From the NCBI GenBank assembly GCA_015680685.1, contig MNCI01021515.1, positions 265,234-304,696 on the forward strand: a DNA stretch of 39,463 bases, in the 5' to 3' direction. This DNA comes from Gnetum montanum (taxonomy: Eukaryota; Streptophyta; Gnetopsida; Gnetales; Gnetaceae). A program made the position numbers and the translations under genes. Positions 1 to 11,960 of this stretch are shown in pieces; within the stretch, counting starts at the first letter, position 1; each line of letters begins with the position of its first letter. The notes beneath the pieces were generated by a model. That model was not told the origin of the DNA and made no database searches. It saw nothing but the letters and a program-made list of their open reading frames with translations.

Positions 1-292
1 CTCTTTAAAGTAAGTCATTTGTAGTTCACACACAACGCAATTGTTACATTTTACACAACCACATGCCGCAACAGCACACACACATACTCACATTAACTAC
101 TGAGTTTATTTGGAGGTATCTGGGCCTTGGTGTTGCCAGAGACCAGCAGGCACCTAAATCCTGTTCGAGGACACTTGTTGGTGGTCGCATCCCAAACGGT
201 CGCCAACAGAAACAAAATTGTGGCTCAACTAGCAAAAGAGCCATCTCATGGTCCAACAAGGCATTATGGTAGGGCACTGACTTTTGCAAAAA
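1..292. other. Unassigned segment upstream of the pol fragment
   Basis: No gene is recognised here. The stretch at about 60-270 is richer in GC than its surroundings and has short open frames on both strands, but none resembles a known family. The pol reading frame starts abruptly at about 293, so a rearrangement or truncation point probably lies near 285-293. Confidence 0.4.
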
Positions 293-2240
293 GGAATTGA
301 GGTAGACCCAGAAAAGATAAGGGTCATTCAAGGAATAACATGTCAACCAGAGATAGTTAAAGGTGTTTAGTCATTTCTTGGACACATTGGCTACTACAGG
401 AAATTTATAGAGAATTTCTTTAAGATGGAAAAATCATTGGTAGAGGTTACAAAGAAAGATGCACCTTTTATTCGGATCAAGGAATGTAAACATGCATTCC
501 AATAGTTAAAAGAGAAACTTGTAGAAAAACCAATCCTACAAGCACTAGACTAGTCCAGACCCTTCCACATTATGATAGATGCATCTAACTATGCCTTGAG
601 AGTAGTGCTCACATAGATGGATGATAAAAAATGCCCATACTAGATCTACTATGTGAGCTGAAGCATTGTGGAATCACAGTTAAATTACATCACCATGGAA
701 AAAGAACTAATGGACGTGGTGTATGCTTTGGAAAAGTTTAGGCACTATGTGCTTGACTACAAAGTATTTTTGCACATAGGTCATAGTGTAATCTGATTCC
801 TCATGAATAAGACAATGGTGAGCCCTTGTGTCATACGGTGGCTTGCGATCTTACACGAATTCAATATCACGATGGTAGATCGAAAAGGGATGGAGAATGT
901 GATTGCTGACCATCTCTCTTGCTTAAGATGGGATAATAAAGAGGAGGAGAGCCCACTCTCTAATCAGTTTTTAGATGAACTCCTCTTTACAAGAGTAATA
1001 AATAAACAAATGCTCATAGAAACAACATGGTATAATGGTATCCTCACTTATCTTCTTACTTAGGAGATTCCATAAGATCTTGACTTTAGACAGAAGAAAA
1101 AATATTTTCATCAGGCCAAATACTTTATGCAAATCAAAGGACATCTCTACAAGGTATGTGTAGATGGCCTGATTAATTGGTATGTCCCTAATGAAGATCA
1201 ACTATGCATTTTCCAGGATGCTCATGAAGGGCCTTGTGAAGGCCTCTATGTAGGGAGATGCACAATCATAAAAAATATGATGGTAGGATACTATCGTCCT
1301 ACAACCTTTGGGGATGCCTACCAGTTTGTCAAATCTTGTGAATGTTGTCAACGAGATGAGGGGATGACTTCTTGCATGGAAGGTCCTCAATAGTGGATTC
1401 AACCATCGGAACCTTTTGACATATGGGGTGTTCACTTCTTGGGTCCCATCACACCCATGTTTAATGGAAAGGCATATATTATTGTAGCAGTTGACTACTA
1501 CACAAAATGGATAGAGGTAGCAGTCGCTACTGATTGTACATCATCCACTACTGCTAGATTTATACAAAAAAATATTGTAAATAGGTCTGGGATGCCATGT
1601 TCACTAATTTTTGATAATGGAACTCATTTCACAAGTGCCATTTTCAGAAAGTTGATGCAACTCTTGTGGGTTGAACATAAATTAATAACATCCTACCATC
1701 CCCAAGCCAATGGTCAAGTAGAGGTAACCAATCAAGAGATCACAAAAATACTAACATGGACCATTAGCAAATATAGAAAAGATTGGAGTACAAAACTTAA
1801 CAATGTCCTCTGGGCTTACCATTCAACATGGAAACTTCCTATTAGCTACTCTTCCTATGAGTTGATGTATGGAAAACTTCCAAAGCTCTTGATTCAATCT
1901 AAGCTCTATACACTCTCAACATCTTGTGATCTAAATCTTGACCTAAGTTTAGCATAGAAAGAAAGATTGATCAACCTAAATGTACTAGATGAAAATTGAT
2001 TAGTGGCCCTATCTTTGAATGAGGTGTACAAGGCATTCAACAAGCAACATCATGACCTCAAAATCAGGAAAGTAAAACTTCAATTAGAAGATTAGGTCAT
2101 CTATTGGAACACCACACATGTACCCTAGAAGGAAAAATTTCAAATATTGTGGGAGGAACCTTATATAATTGATCAAACCTTTCCTTTGGGGCCATGCTAA
2201 TCTATAGACCTAAAAGCCTAAATAAAAAGTAGTTGGTCAA
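293..2240 (+). pseudogene. Decayed Ty3/gypsy retrotransposon pol (RT end, RNase H, integrase)
   Basis: This is the second half of a gypsy polyprotein that once copied and integrated an LTR retrotransposon. It reads in one frame throughout, interrupted only by stops. In order: the RT C-terminal part with the FLGHIGYYRKFI motif (about 370-410); RNase H, with FHIMIDASNYAL (about 560-600) and a closing VIADHLS motif (about 900); the integrase zinc-binding region (about 1215-1365), where the second His appears replaced by Tyr and the C-x2-C pair remains (KSCECCQR); the integrase core with its three acidic positions (VDYYTKW near 1480, FDNGTHF near 1612, NGQVEVTNQ near 1715); and an integrase C-terminal segment (about 2080-2180). 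Up to about 2130 I count ten TAG, three TGA and one TAA stops and no frameshift. RT palm and everything 5' are missing. The family call is secure; the lineage within Ty3/gypsy is not. Confidence 0.92.
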
Positions 2241-3936
2241 CATACAACAAGTAAAACATTTCCTTGAACCAAGATAGGTTAGTGCAACTACCACCTTAAC
2301 AAATGGACAACCACGTTCCATTTTTTGGATCTCCTCCTTCCAACTTAGTTGTTGGGAAGATGGCCATTCATGCTAACAATCCATGTGGCTTCTCAGTTTT
2401 TCTATTTTTTGTTTTCCATGTTTTTCTAATTCTACAAGTTGTTTATTTTACAAATTTTTGATTTTCAAATTTTTATAATTTTACATCATTGTTAGTACTT
2501 TTGAACCTTTTTTGATTATTTTACATTTTCTTATATATTTTAATTTATTTTATTTTGTTCATTGTATGATATTTCCTCATTTTTGCTAATAAAATTGCTT
2601 TATTGCCACAAGAGACAATGTTGCTGTTGTTGTTTACTAATGATGGTTTGTGCTTAATGTTGTGATTGTTGATGTCTAGTTTCTATTTTTGAATTCTGAT
2701 GTCTAATGACTTTAACATGGTTTATTTTTCATGGGATAGGTAGTAAGTTCATAACACTTTCCCATCTGATAAACTCTATGGTTTTCCTTGTTCTAGGAAT
2801 TTGAGGTCCCTTCCATTAAAGAAACTTTTAATCAATCGGTGACCTTGGTAGTTTTGGAATTAGAAAGGATTCAAAAGGTTTGTAAAGGATGTGACTTCAA
2901 GGGGACTTAATACTCTTTGTACTCTTCTACTTGCTTGAGTGTTGGAGTGTTTTTACAAACTTCTTATTATCCAATTTCAACCACTAATAGGAAGTTAAAT
3001 AAGTATTTGCATGGTGTGGTTCCCATCCAATAAAATGATGGGAATTCAAAGCATACCCCTTAGAAGCACTAAACAGATAAGTCCTTGCATGGTGTGGTTC
3101 CCATTTCAAAATAAAATGATGGAAATTAAAGCACATCCCTTAGACAAATAAATAGGCCACAAGAACTAGTTATGGGACTAGAAAGACATGCACTTACACT
3201 TGAAAGTTCCCTCTAATTAAGGCCCTCTTTCACTTCCTACTTCTCTATTTTCTTCTTCTTATGAAATTGTGGTTGTCTTGTGGAAGCATTCTAATGTCTC
3301 ATGTGGGTGGATTGGTCTTAGGGTTGTGATGCAGAGTCACTGAAAGCATATGGTTTTGGTCTGGACTAAGGATGGATCCTCCCAGGTCATTTTAAACACA
3401 AATTCCACAAGTAACTTCTTATGAACTCAATTTTGAACTTCATTCCACCTTCTCTATCATTCATCCATGCTACCATAACTTACCTCACTACCATGTTCTA
3501 TGTTATGCTCTATGTCTTGGTCTGATGTGTTGGAATTCTTAGATAGATTCTTTTTTGTTGGTCCTTAACTTTTCATGATCATTAATCGATCATGGGGCCC
3601 ATAGACTCCTTAGTTGAGGTTATGAAAGGGTAATAAGGGCATGAGCCTACTATGGGAAGGACCCACTTGCATAGATCTTAGCTTGATTAGTTAAGGTTTC
3701 TTACCTTTGACATTTTCACAATCCTATCTTATGTGTATTCGATTGTGTATTCTGCTTAGTGCTCCTTAACCTTTTATTTCATTCATCCCCCAAATCATTT
3801 TTCTCCATTTTTTCAAATTTATGAGCTCCAACACCCTCTTCTCATATTTTCATACTATTCTTGGCCTTTTGAGCTTTTATGTAACCCCAATTTCATTCAA
3901 AAATTATTTGTATTTTGCAAGTTTGAAAAAAGTCAA
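2241..3936. other. AT-rich non-coding spacer, possibly 3' region or LTR remnant
   Basis: No coding region is seen. The segment follows the integrase end directly, so part may be the 3' untranslated region or LTR of the same element, but I could not place a polypurine tract or LTR ends. Apart from a short tandem duplication it shows only T-rich stretches. Confidence 0.5.
3007..3145. repeat. Two-copy imperfect tandem repeat, period about 78 bp
   Basis: A block beginning TTGCATGGTGTGGTTCCCAT at 3007 recurs at 3085. Each copy is followed by an AATAAAATGATGG-like stretch and a CCCTTAGA ending. The copies differ by several substitutions and small indels. Confidence 0.8.
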
Positions 3937-4250
3937 TGATTGTCTACAGTGGTTAATAGCTACATCAACGAGGCCTCATCAACGCAGTGCATAAATCCTA
4001 TATATACTACCATGCACTTAGGAATTTTTGACATTTGCCTCATAACACATGGGGAGTTTTTGCAATTTTTTAGAGCCCAAAACCTTCCAAAGCCCATAAC
4101 TTCCCAAACGTTTGTCCAAATCACTCCATTTTTTGATCTTGCACTTACTGGAGGTAAGCCCTTTATCATGGGGACCACAAAATTTAAGGTTTCTGATGAA
4201 GAATTGATGATTTTTTTTGGAAATTCTTCTAACTCCCCCAAAGGGTTAAT
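3937..4250 (+). repeat. Upstream terminal (LTR-like) region of element A
   Basis: It starts TGATTGTCTACAG and has the decayed palindrome AACGAGGCCTCATC near 3967 and a TATA box (TATATATA) at 3999-4006. The part after the TATA box, with CCTTCCAAAG..CATAACT near 4085-4105 and TTGATCTTGCACTTA near 4133, aligns by eye with the upstream end of element B on the minus strand (38855 down to about 38600). The open frame across this part is probably incidental. Confidence 0.5.
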
Positions 4251-4473
4251 AACCTTAACAATATACAAACATTAATTTTTTAAAAAAGTTAGCCCTTTCA
4301 ACAACCTCTGGGATGAGTTATTATTAATAACCAATAAATAAATAATAATTGGAATAATTAAAGTAGCCATAAATACAACTTAGCCAAGTGTAACTATCCT
4401 TAAGAGATAAAGGTATCCCAATTGCTTTAAGTTACATAATGATTGCTAACCCATGGTCTCATTATGCTTATAG

Positions 4474-7324
4474 ATGGTACTAAAACCAAAATTCCCATAA
4501 GAAGGAGAACCCTCTCAACCAAAGAAGAAGTGGCCTTGGGTTGGAAGGGGCCAACAAGAACAATTCCAAGAACCACCAAAGGCAACCCATGCAATGGGAC
4601 CTCTTCGTGAGGAGTCTGAAGTGGAATCTATCTAACTGATTCCAAAAGAAGAAGTGTCCGCCAAGCAATCACAACTAGGAGAAGTGCATAGACCTACCCC
4701 AAGGCTTGAGGTCACTTTGACTCAAGTCTACCTTGACATCATTAGGTCTCGAGAGATTTAACGATCAATTCTTCAAGAAATGAACTTTGAGCCATTCCTA
4801 AACAAAGCTCTAGCAGAAGTCAAAACACAACTACAAACCTCTCCCATGTGGCCTCATCACATCTAGTGGGGAATGGTACATGGAAGAGACCTACCTCTTT
4901 TGAAACAATTGAAAGCTGGGTTCCATAGTCAAGATCAAGGATATTTAAGTATCTTAGCCAAAGCTATCATGTAGGCATTGGGGTTGCCTAACATTAGAAC
5001 ACAGTTGGTAGAACTATCAATGAAAGGTGATCCTAAGGCTAAGAAGGAGTGGACTCAGTAGTGCTACTAGGTTGATCGTAACGAGTATGGTGTGCTCACA
5101 TCAATAGAGCATATCTATTTCAAAATTATAGCCTATCACCTCAACCTAATAGTGAGGCCTAGAAAGGTTACCACCTTCTCTACCCAAGCATGTGTCACTC
5201 TAAGCAGGAGATTTTCTATGAACCTTCCACAACTCATCTACTTGGAAATTGAAAAGCATTTCAAAGAAAATGAATGTGGAAGAAAAAACTCACCCTTTTT
5301 GTGCCTCATCCAAAAACTCTGCAAAATGGTAGGAATCATCCACTACTTTAATGACATAATCACGCATGCTTCTTTGGCATAATGAACTAAGATTATGAAA
5401 GAAAAGATGCCAACAACAACTCAAGAAGAGGAGTAGTTACCACCGCCACCGCCTACTCAAGAAATAATGTCAGAGGCCAATGCAACTAGTTATTTCCTGC
5501 ATAAAATCCAAAAGCAGCTCTTGAGTGAACAAGAGTAGTGTGTAGGAATGAGTGGTGTAGATCCATCTGTGTATTGACTAGCAATGAGTCACCTTAATGA
5601 GGTGGCTTAAATAATCAGTCAGATGGAGAGGGGGGTCGATATTCTTTGTCCAAAGAACGTAGTTACCCACGAGGTTGGATCCCAATGCTGGAGAGGTGAT
5701 GGTATCCTTATCACAATACCATTTATTCCTAGAAATCTCTGGGAATGCCACCACCTTCTTAGTGTGATTGGAGGAAGGTGAAGAGGTAACTGACTTGATG
5801 ATGTAACACCAAGGGCAAGAAATAACAACTAAAGTGGTCGCTGATCATGTAGCTAAAGCACTCAATGCACCTGTGGTATTTGTACTAGACGTATCTGCAT
5901 TTCGAGATGTGTAGACATCCATGGGCATAATTAGCGAGAAGTTGAATGTATCCCAACATGAGGAATTGCTGGATTGATTGGTGGGGACTAGGAAATTGAT
6001 TCTGGATATCTTCAATTTTTTAAAAACCATCACCACAACCCAATTAGAGTTGCTAGATGCAAGGGGCAAGTGCGGCATCCTAGAGGGATAACTCAAAATA
6101 GCTCAAGCATAGAATCAATGCTTGGTCAAGGAGGTTGCTGAATTATGTGCCTGCCTTGCAAATTCTACAATCCTTAGCCCAACAACAACCAAAGATGAAG
6201 TTTTTCAATAGCTTCAAGAATGATTTAGAAAGGCTAAGGAGGAGGTAGTAACGACCGTCTTTAACTAGTTCATAGAAGAAGCAAAGACATACTCAATTTA
6301 GAAGGACTTGGTTTAGATGCACTAGGAGAATGAGACTCTAATCATCCAAAATCATCTACTAAATAATGTTGATGCCTAGAAGGAACAAATGCAATAATTT
6401 ATTCATCAATAGTAGGAGTAGCTTACTAGGGTGAACATTAAGTTGAGGAGATTGGCCATAGAGAATCAAAATCTATCAATGGAGGAAGTTCATACCTTGC
6501 ACCAAAAATCTGTTATCAAAATTACTACCTAGAAGAATGAAGCCTTGAAATTTGAAAAAGTCAAAGATCACTACAGAGACTAGGTTGGCCTATAGAGGGA
6601 AGTTAATGAAAAACACATCCAAATGACAAAGGTGAAAATGAATGAAGCCCTCTAGCAACTCCAACAAGGAAGAAAAGTTTAGTAGCCCATTGTTGATGGG
6701 ATTGATGCCTACAATAAAGTAGAGATCTACTTAAAAGAGTTGTAGATAGAAGAAATGATAGAGTACATGGAGTTGGCCAATCCCCATTACACGAACCTGG
6801 CTATGCTAGCTACCAGATGGTCATAATCAAAGTTAGAGAAATAAGTGGCTAGATCATATTTACTATATGAGGTAGAGTTTAAGAACCATAAAGATACCAA
6901 GTAGCTTGAGACTACAAATGATGAACTCAAAGTTCTTAGAGCACACTTCATAAATCAATGATCAATTGTTGAGAACCTAGCTAAAAGGATGAATGATTAC
7001 TAGGAGTTGAAGGATATAGTCAGAGCATTCGACATTGAATGCAAAAAATTTACTACCTAGTTCATCAATGCAAAGGAATTGTTTCTAGCAATACAATGTT
7101 CCTAGGATGTGCCTATTTTGGCCCACATCAGTGAAGCCATGTGGATAGTGCATGATCTCAAAAGTAAGAAGGAGAAAATGAAAGCATTGTTGGATGCTTT
7201 TCTTCTTCCACCAAAAGTTGTAGTAGTAGCAGGATAGCCACAACCACCTCAACTGCCACATGTGCATGAAGTTAGAGAAGGTCCCTCAGAACCTCAAGAG
7301 CCACCACTACATGGGACTATATAA
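4474..7324 (+). pseudogene. Element A ORF: plant-transposon-like N-terminal block plus long coiled coil, riddled with TAG
   Basis: Function is unknown; a structural (gag-like) role is inferred. The frame opens at ATG 4474 with a basic, Pro/Gln-rich start. It continues to a conserved block at 5092-5380 (LIYLEIEKHF, FLCLIQKLCKMVGI), which matches the block in element B (FFLKIHRWF, FPCLIKKLCRQVGI). This resembles the plant transposon-protein domain often seen in gypsy-associated ORFs, but that assignment is from memory of the motif. After a poorly preserved stretch (about 5760-6200) the frame shifts. From 6206 to 7324 it encodes a heptad-like, Lys/Glu-rich coiled coil ending in a Pro-rich tail. 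In that last part there are 21 TAG, 3 internal TAA and 2 TGA stops, and no in-frame CAG. A shared WIVHDL / WMVHDL motif near the C-terminus again links it to element B. Confidence 0.7.
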
Positions 7325-7544
7325 TCTTCTCTAATCAACTTCGGACCATCAAGGAACATGTTATTCAAATTTTGAAAAAGTCATATTATGGTGTTCAATT
7401 TTATGTTCTAAACACCACCATTTCTGTAATGTGTTGATTCGTACACCCAAGCACTCCATTTTTTTTGTCAAGTCAGTCTATTTTTGTTTGTGAAAGGTTA
7501 GTTAATAATTCCACACCTTTCCAATTTTTGTAAAGAGCTCGAGG

Positions 7545-7571
7545 ATGATTTGTCATTTAATTGTGGGGATA
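7545..7571 (+). promoter_or_regulatory. Polypurine-tract region of element A
   Basis: GAGCTCGAGGATGA (7536-7549) and, after a T-rich stretch, TGTGGGGATA lie immediately before the LTR start. A GAG-GA motif followed by a G-rich tract is the usual plus-strand primer layout next to the 3' LTR of plant gypsy elements. Element B has a matching, more degraded sequence next to its own LTR. Confidence 0.6.
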
Positions 7572-8220
7572 TGATAAGTTGCAGTTTTGTTAGCTGCATC
7601 AACAAGGCCTTGTCTATGTAGCCTCATTGACACATCGTATCATGCATTGACGAGGCCCATCAATGTAGTATATGCATTTGGTTATAAATACATGTCCAGT
7701 AGCCACATTTATGGAAATTGAGATTTTAGTAGTAGCGAAGCTCTTGTAGTTTGCTCATTTGAAAGTTAGAATTTTTCTCCTGAGTGCTTGCAGTAGGAGT
7801 AATTGAGTATACGGATCTTTATTCAAGCATTGTTATACCTGAGCATGACAGTGTGTGAAAAAATAAAGATGAGCTTTCTAATAACCTTGTAGCACTTTGG
7901 ATAGATTAAATATTCTATTTATGAATCTAATGTTTTCAATTATTTATTAAATATTTTCTAGTAATTCAGTTACTGAAGTAATTAAGCAGGATAGATTAAA
8001 CACATAAGTACAACCACTTCAAGCATAACATGTATTTGTTTTGCAATCCCAGCAGCATTATTGCTTGGTATGCCTAGTAGTGTAGCACTTAGTAGCCTAG
8101 TAGTGAATATGTGGGGTTAGGAAATGTACAGAAAGTAGGACCTAATGCTTATCTTAGAACTACTTAGATACTAGTTAAGTAGTCAATTAAAATTAGTTAA
8201 TCCAGTTACTTTTATGTCCC
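7572..8220 (+). repeat. Downstream LTR of element A
   Basis: It starts TGATAAGTTGCAG, with AGGCCT-containing palindrome-like motifs at 7605-7660 and a TATA box (TATAAATA) at 7683-7690. The transcribed part includes GTAGCGAAGCTCT near 7732, GCAGTAGGAGT near 7790 and TCTTTATTCAAG near 7816. These three motifs recur in the LTR at the right end of the window, and parts recur in the minus-strand copies at 33.3 and 35.0 kb. The end point near 8220 is uncertain. Confidence 0.7.
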
Positions 8221-8379
8221 TTCAAACACCAAACCCATAAAATACAAAATGATAAAAATCAGATGCCTCAATTACACTTAACCATACCAATGTACATCAC
8301 AAGTGTAATGGGAAAGACAACGATTGACCTTAAGGCAAAGATTCACTTCCTAGAAGACTAGTGCACTGAAAACTACAAA

Positions 8380-9010
8380 GTCCATGAAATTCGACTGGAT
8401 CGCATGTGAATGCTTGTGATTTGTATGGTTGGGCATAGGGGTACCATGCTACTCATCACCTCCCTAGGATGAGATTGAATCTTGGCATCTCTTCCACCAT
8501 TAAGAAATTGGCTATTGTGGGGAGTTGCACCCCTGGTACCAAGTCCAAGGAAATTGATCCTTTTACTACAACTTGAGATTCATTCAAGGATTTAAGAGTG
8601 GAAGTTTATGTATGTTGGACATGTTCTATTAGGCCTAAGCACTTAACAATGGGGTATGGTATAATGGTAGTGGCCACCCCATCGTCCATGTGTACCTTAT
8701 GTACTTTGTATTGCCCTATTCTTATCATTATGAAGAGAGGGGCCTTAGTTGTGTTTCCATCCTAGGAGTTGGTCTTGATTTCATTATCATGGAACACCAA
8801 TGTTGTTGATTTAATTTCTTCCTTAGGTGAAGGTGGTACCATGACTTTGTGGATGTACTCATCACTAGTGGGGATGCCCTTACTTATAGGAATAGAAGTT
8901 AACATTTTCACTAATGCCTCATGTTATGTAACATAGGTTATTACTAGATCGTAATGGCTAAGGGATGTGTTTTTTTATTTTATTGACTAATTGACCTATT
9001 CCATGGTGTT
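8380..9010 (-). pseudogene. Element C: gypsy retropepsin-like protease region, decayed
   Basis: This minus-strand stretch lies downstream of the element C gag. It contains APLFIMIRIGQYKV followed by VHMDDGVATTIIP (about 8661-8695), which looks like the aspartic protease active-site loop. The usual D-S/T-G-A reads D-D-G-V. A later FNLILGR motif (about 8468-8490) fits the C-terminal half of retropepsins. A second copy of the same region is on the plus strand at 13820-14640. Several TAG stops break the frame. RT, RNase H and integrase are not found beyond it, so the element is truncated near 8220-8280, where the LTR of element A ends. Confidence 0.72.
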
Positions 9011-9589
9011 AAGGAAGTCCTTGTCATTGGCTATCATTTTTTCGTTTTTTATTGATTTTGACTTCCTTCATGCATTCCAGGATGTGAACTTCATTTATTA
9101 GTGGTTGTGCTTTGGTTTCTTTTCCCTTTTCTTATGGTTTGTAGTCCTCCCATGTTTGGCTGGTTGAAGCAGCCTAAGTGTTAGAGCTCATGGGGATGGA
9201 TGAATTAGGAGTGGGCTTCGATAGGTCCACCTCTTTTCATGCCTTAGACTACTTTTTATTTTTGTTCTTGGGCTTTAGCACAGAGTTCTTGCATTCTTTC
9301 AATGATGATTTTTTATTGTCTTGTTGTGAAGAAGTCGTGGTGTTGGCCATCATAGGAGGATGTTGCTTAGTTGTTGTTTTTATTTTAGTTGTAGTGGGAG
9401 GGGGTACCCTAACCACAAAAGGTTCCTTAGGACATGTAGGTAATGGTATCCTTACAAGAAAGAGGGTCCTTGAACTAGTTAAGGTTGAAGGACTCCTTTA
9501 ATTGTGAGGAGGTACCTAAATCACAAATGGCTTCAGTGTAATCCTTAAATCATTTCTCACATCGAACGTTACTATGGTGTAAGGGTTGT

Positions 9590-11490
9590 TGACATTCAAT
9601 AGGTCCCTATAGACCTACATGGATTAGTTTCTTGGCTTGACTAAGTTAGAGGCATTAAGGACCAATTCCTCATTTTCTACCATCTTTTGTAGGTCATCCT
9701 TAAGGGCTAAAGAGAAGTTGGTATCATGACCTAGTAGTTGATGGTAGTGGCAAAAATTGTCAAGTTTGAAGTACTTAGGAACCAGTGGTTCATCCTTGCT
9801 TGTAAGAGCAGAGTTCTTTGAAATTTCACATAGTCTATCGTGCTTCTTATAGACATTATCTTTCATTTTTTATATTAGATTTTCTCACTTTTCAATAACT
9901 AATCAAGGAGTTCAAGTAGTTTTAGTGGTAGTCTAGTAAACTTTGATTGATATTTCATTTTGAAATTCACCCTTGTGTTGCTTGATGTAAAGGCTCCAAA
10001 TGTTGATGGTTGATTGTTGTTGGTAGGGACCTTGTGTTTTTTCATTTTGGGTCCCTAATTGGGTTTAGTCTCTTTGGTCATAATGGTTATGGCTATGTTG
10101 TTTTGCCTTCCCTTTTTCCTATCCTTCCACGTATGTTGGTTTTTATATACCATATAGGCAGGGTCATGATTGGCCTCAGTAGCATCCTCTATGTTATTGG
10201 TTTGAGAGAAGGCTTGGCTGAGTGACTGTGGATCTAGGTAGTAAATTTTATTCTTAATTAACTTATTAATCATCCCTTATGGTAAGAAGATGGATCTTAG
10301 CTATGGGTTCTGGAATCTCATTGGGAAGAGCATTCTAGTATTGTATGATTTTTTTTATGAGCTCAAGAGGTCCCTGCTTGACCCTCATTAGTTGGTCAAG
10401 AGTCATGTTGGGTTTCAAGTTATACTTGAAATGGTTACCAAACTATGATATTAAGTCCTCAAGTGAGTATATAGATCCTCTTCATAATGCATAGTACTAG
10501 TCCAAGGCTTTTCTAGTAAGGAACATAGGAAAGATCCACATTATGGTATGCAGCTAGGCTTGCAATAGCAAACACTCAGAATAGAAATCCATTATTTTCA
10601 TTATCTAATTTGTCAAAGCCTTGAGCTTCCACAACTCCTCCATAATGTCTTGGATCATCTAGAATGGTTGATTCAAACCTTGGGGCATTTCCATGGATTT
10701 CAATGTTTGTACAAATGGTTGGGGTATGTGTTGAGAGGCTTGTGGCCTTGTCATGGGTTGTGATATAAAAAGGAAAGGTTGGATGATCATTTTTGTAGGC
10801 AAGATAAAATATGAGAAAGAGATTTGTGATAGTATTTAAGGAACAAAGGGAAAAATTGTGTGTGAATTTTGGATCACTTGGGATCCCATTGTGGGGTCCA
10901 CTAGTATAGAGAAGTGGTGGACAATGGTGAAGACCATTAGTGATAACTGTGTAGATGAGGCTACATGGAAAAACACATGGAGGAGAATAGGGAGGCTATT
11001 TGAAGCATAGAATGTGCCTGGTAAGCCACTATGATAGGCACTAGTCCAAACATGGTAGGGTATACGAGAGACAAGGGTTGAGGCACCACCCCCACAGAAG
11101 AGACAGGCATTGTCAAAGTAAGTGTAGTGGCCTGGGTAGTCGACTATTAGAAGAGGCTCCCTATGTAGTTATTAGGTTCAAGCTTGGCCTTGAAGTCTTC
11201 ATGCTTCTCATGTTGGTTTGCTAAATTGAGCTTCTTACTTTGTTTGCCCATCTCAATTATTTTAGATAGTATACACACATAAATGTCATTAGGTGGTATT
11301 TTGTCAGACAGGGAGGGTATGTACTCCTTTCCATTTCAATGGATTAGCTCATATTCATGTTTAGCCTCCTTAGTTTGAGTAATTGCCTACCCTCAACCAT
11401 GACAGGGTCTTTTAGATCATACACCCTTATAGCATCCTAGTTAGATGTCATATCAGTCAAGTTGAGGGGTAAGAAAGTTGATTAGTTGAA
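9590..11490 (-). pseudogene. Element C: Ty3/gypsy gag, decayed
   Basis: Gag packages the element RNA into virus-like particles. Read on the minus strand, the ORF starts near 11490 (MSFN...) and carries a DAIRVYDLKDP motif. A capsid-like part follows at about 10780-10280, with FGNHFKYNLKPN and LMRVKQGPLE. A zinc-finger-like motif, FCHYHQLLGHDTN, lies at about 9716-9762. The finger keeps C-x2-H and the later His, but its last Cys appears replaced (FSLALKD). The longest uninterrupted piece is 9624-9866. TAG stops interrupt the frame at many places, including one near the start. The plus-strand open frame at 9178-9501 is a shadow of this region. Confidence 0.78.
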
Positions 11491-11960
11491 AGACATGATT
11501 ACTGATTTAAATTTGATTTAATAAAATGTATAATTAGTCAATTAAATCAAAATTCCAACAAGTGGAATTATTCAAGATGAAAAAGAGGTATGGCTATAAA
11601 ACTTTGTGAACTATAACTACAAAACGTAGTGTAAGCTACAATGACAGAGGGCACACCCTACACATGAGAATATCGAATGGTTTTTTTTGTGTGTGTTGAA
11701 AATACCAACTATGATAATTTTACTAGTGGTGGTTAAGCTAGAGGGAAAAAAGAGGTGTAAGATGTTAACCACTACCTCACCCACTTGCTCTACGTTGGGG
11801 TCTCCCCTCTCAATAAGAATAATGTATCTTTTCAAAAGTGTAAATGAAAAATTTTATCTTTTCAAAGGCTACATTGATGGGTAGAGAAAAGCCAACACTA
11901 GCCTTGCTAGAAAATTTCACAAAAAATGCGGGGTGTGGGGGGTGTGGGGTTTGTGTTTTT

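Larger units (their letters stand above)
3937..8220 (+). mobile_element. Element A: non-autonomous LTR-type element with one coiled-coil ORF
   Basis: The element is bounded by a U3-like sequence starting TGATTGTCTACAG at 3937 and, after a purine-rich tract, an LTR starting TGATAAGTTGCAG at 7572. Both starts are followed by an ATCAAC(G/A)AGGCCT palindrome-like motif and a TATA box. Between them lies one long decayed ORF (4474-7324) with no protease, RT or integrase, so the element would need enzymes from another element. A relative (element B) lies on the opposite strand at about 34850-38855. The right boundary near 8220 is approximate because I cannot fix the LTR end. The two ends match only in part. 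Confidence 0.62.

Noticed and set aside
3940-4275. 111-residue plus-strand ORF
   Set aside because: It overlaps the upstream terminal region of element A, including its palindrome and TATA box, and aligns as DNA with a non-coding region of element B. A gene is unlikely.
6206-7324. TAG reassigned as a glutamine codon
   Set aside because: The TAG-for-CAG pattern invites this idea, but TAA and TGA also interrupt the frame, decayed pol genes show the same bias together with lost catalytic residues, and plant nuclear genomes use the standard code. Deamination at CHG sites explains it more simply.
9178-9501. Plus-strand ORF of 107 residues
   Set aside because: It is antisense to the gag-protease region of element C; the translation is hydrophobic and matches nothing known.
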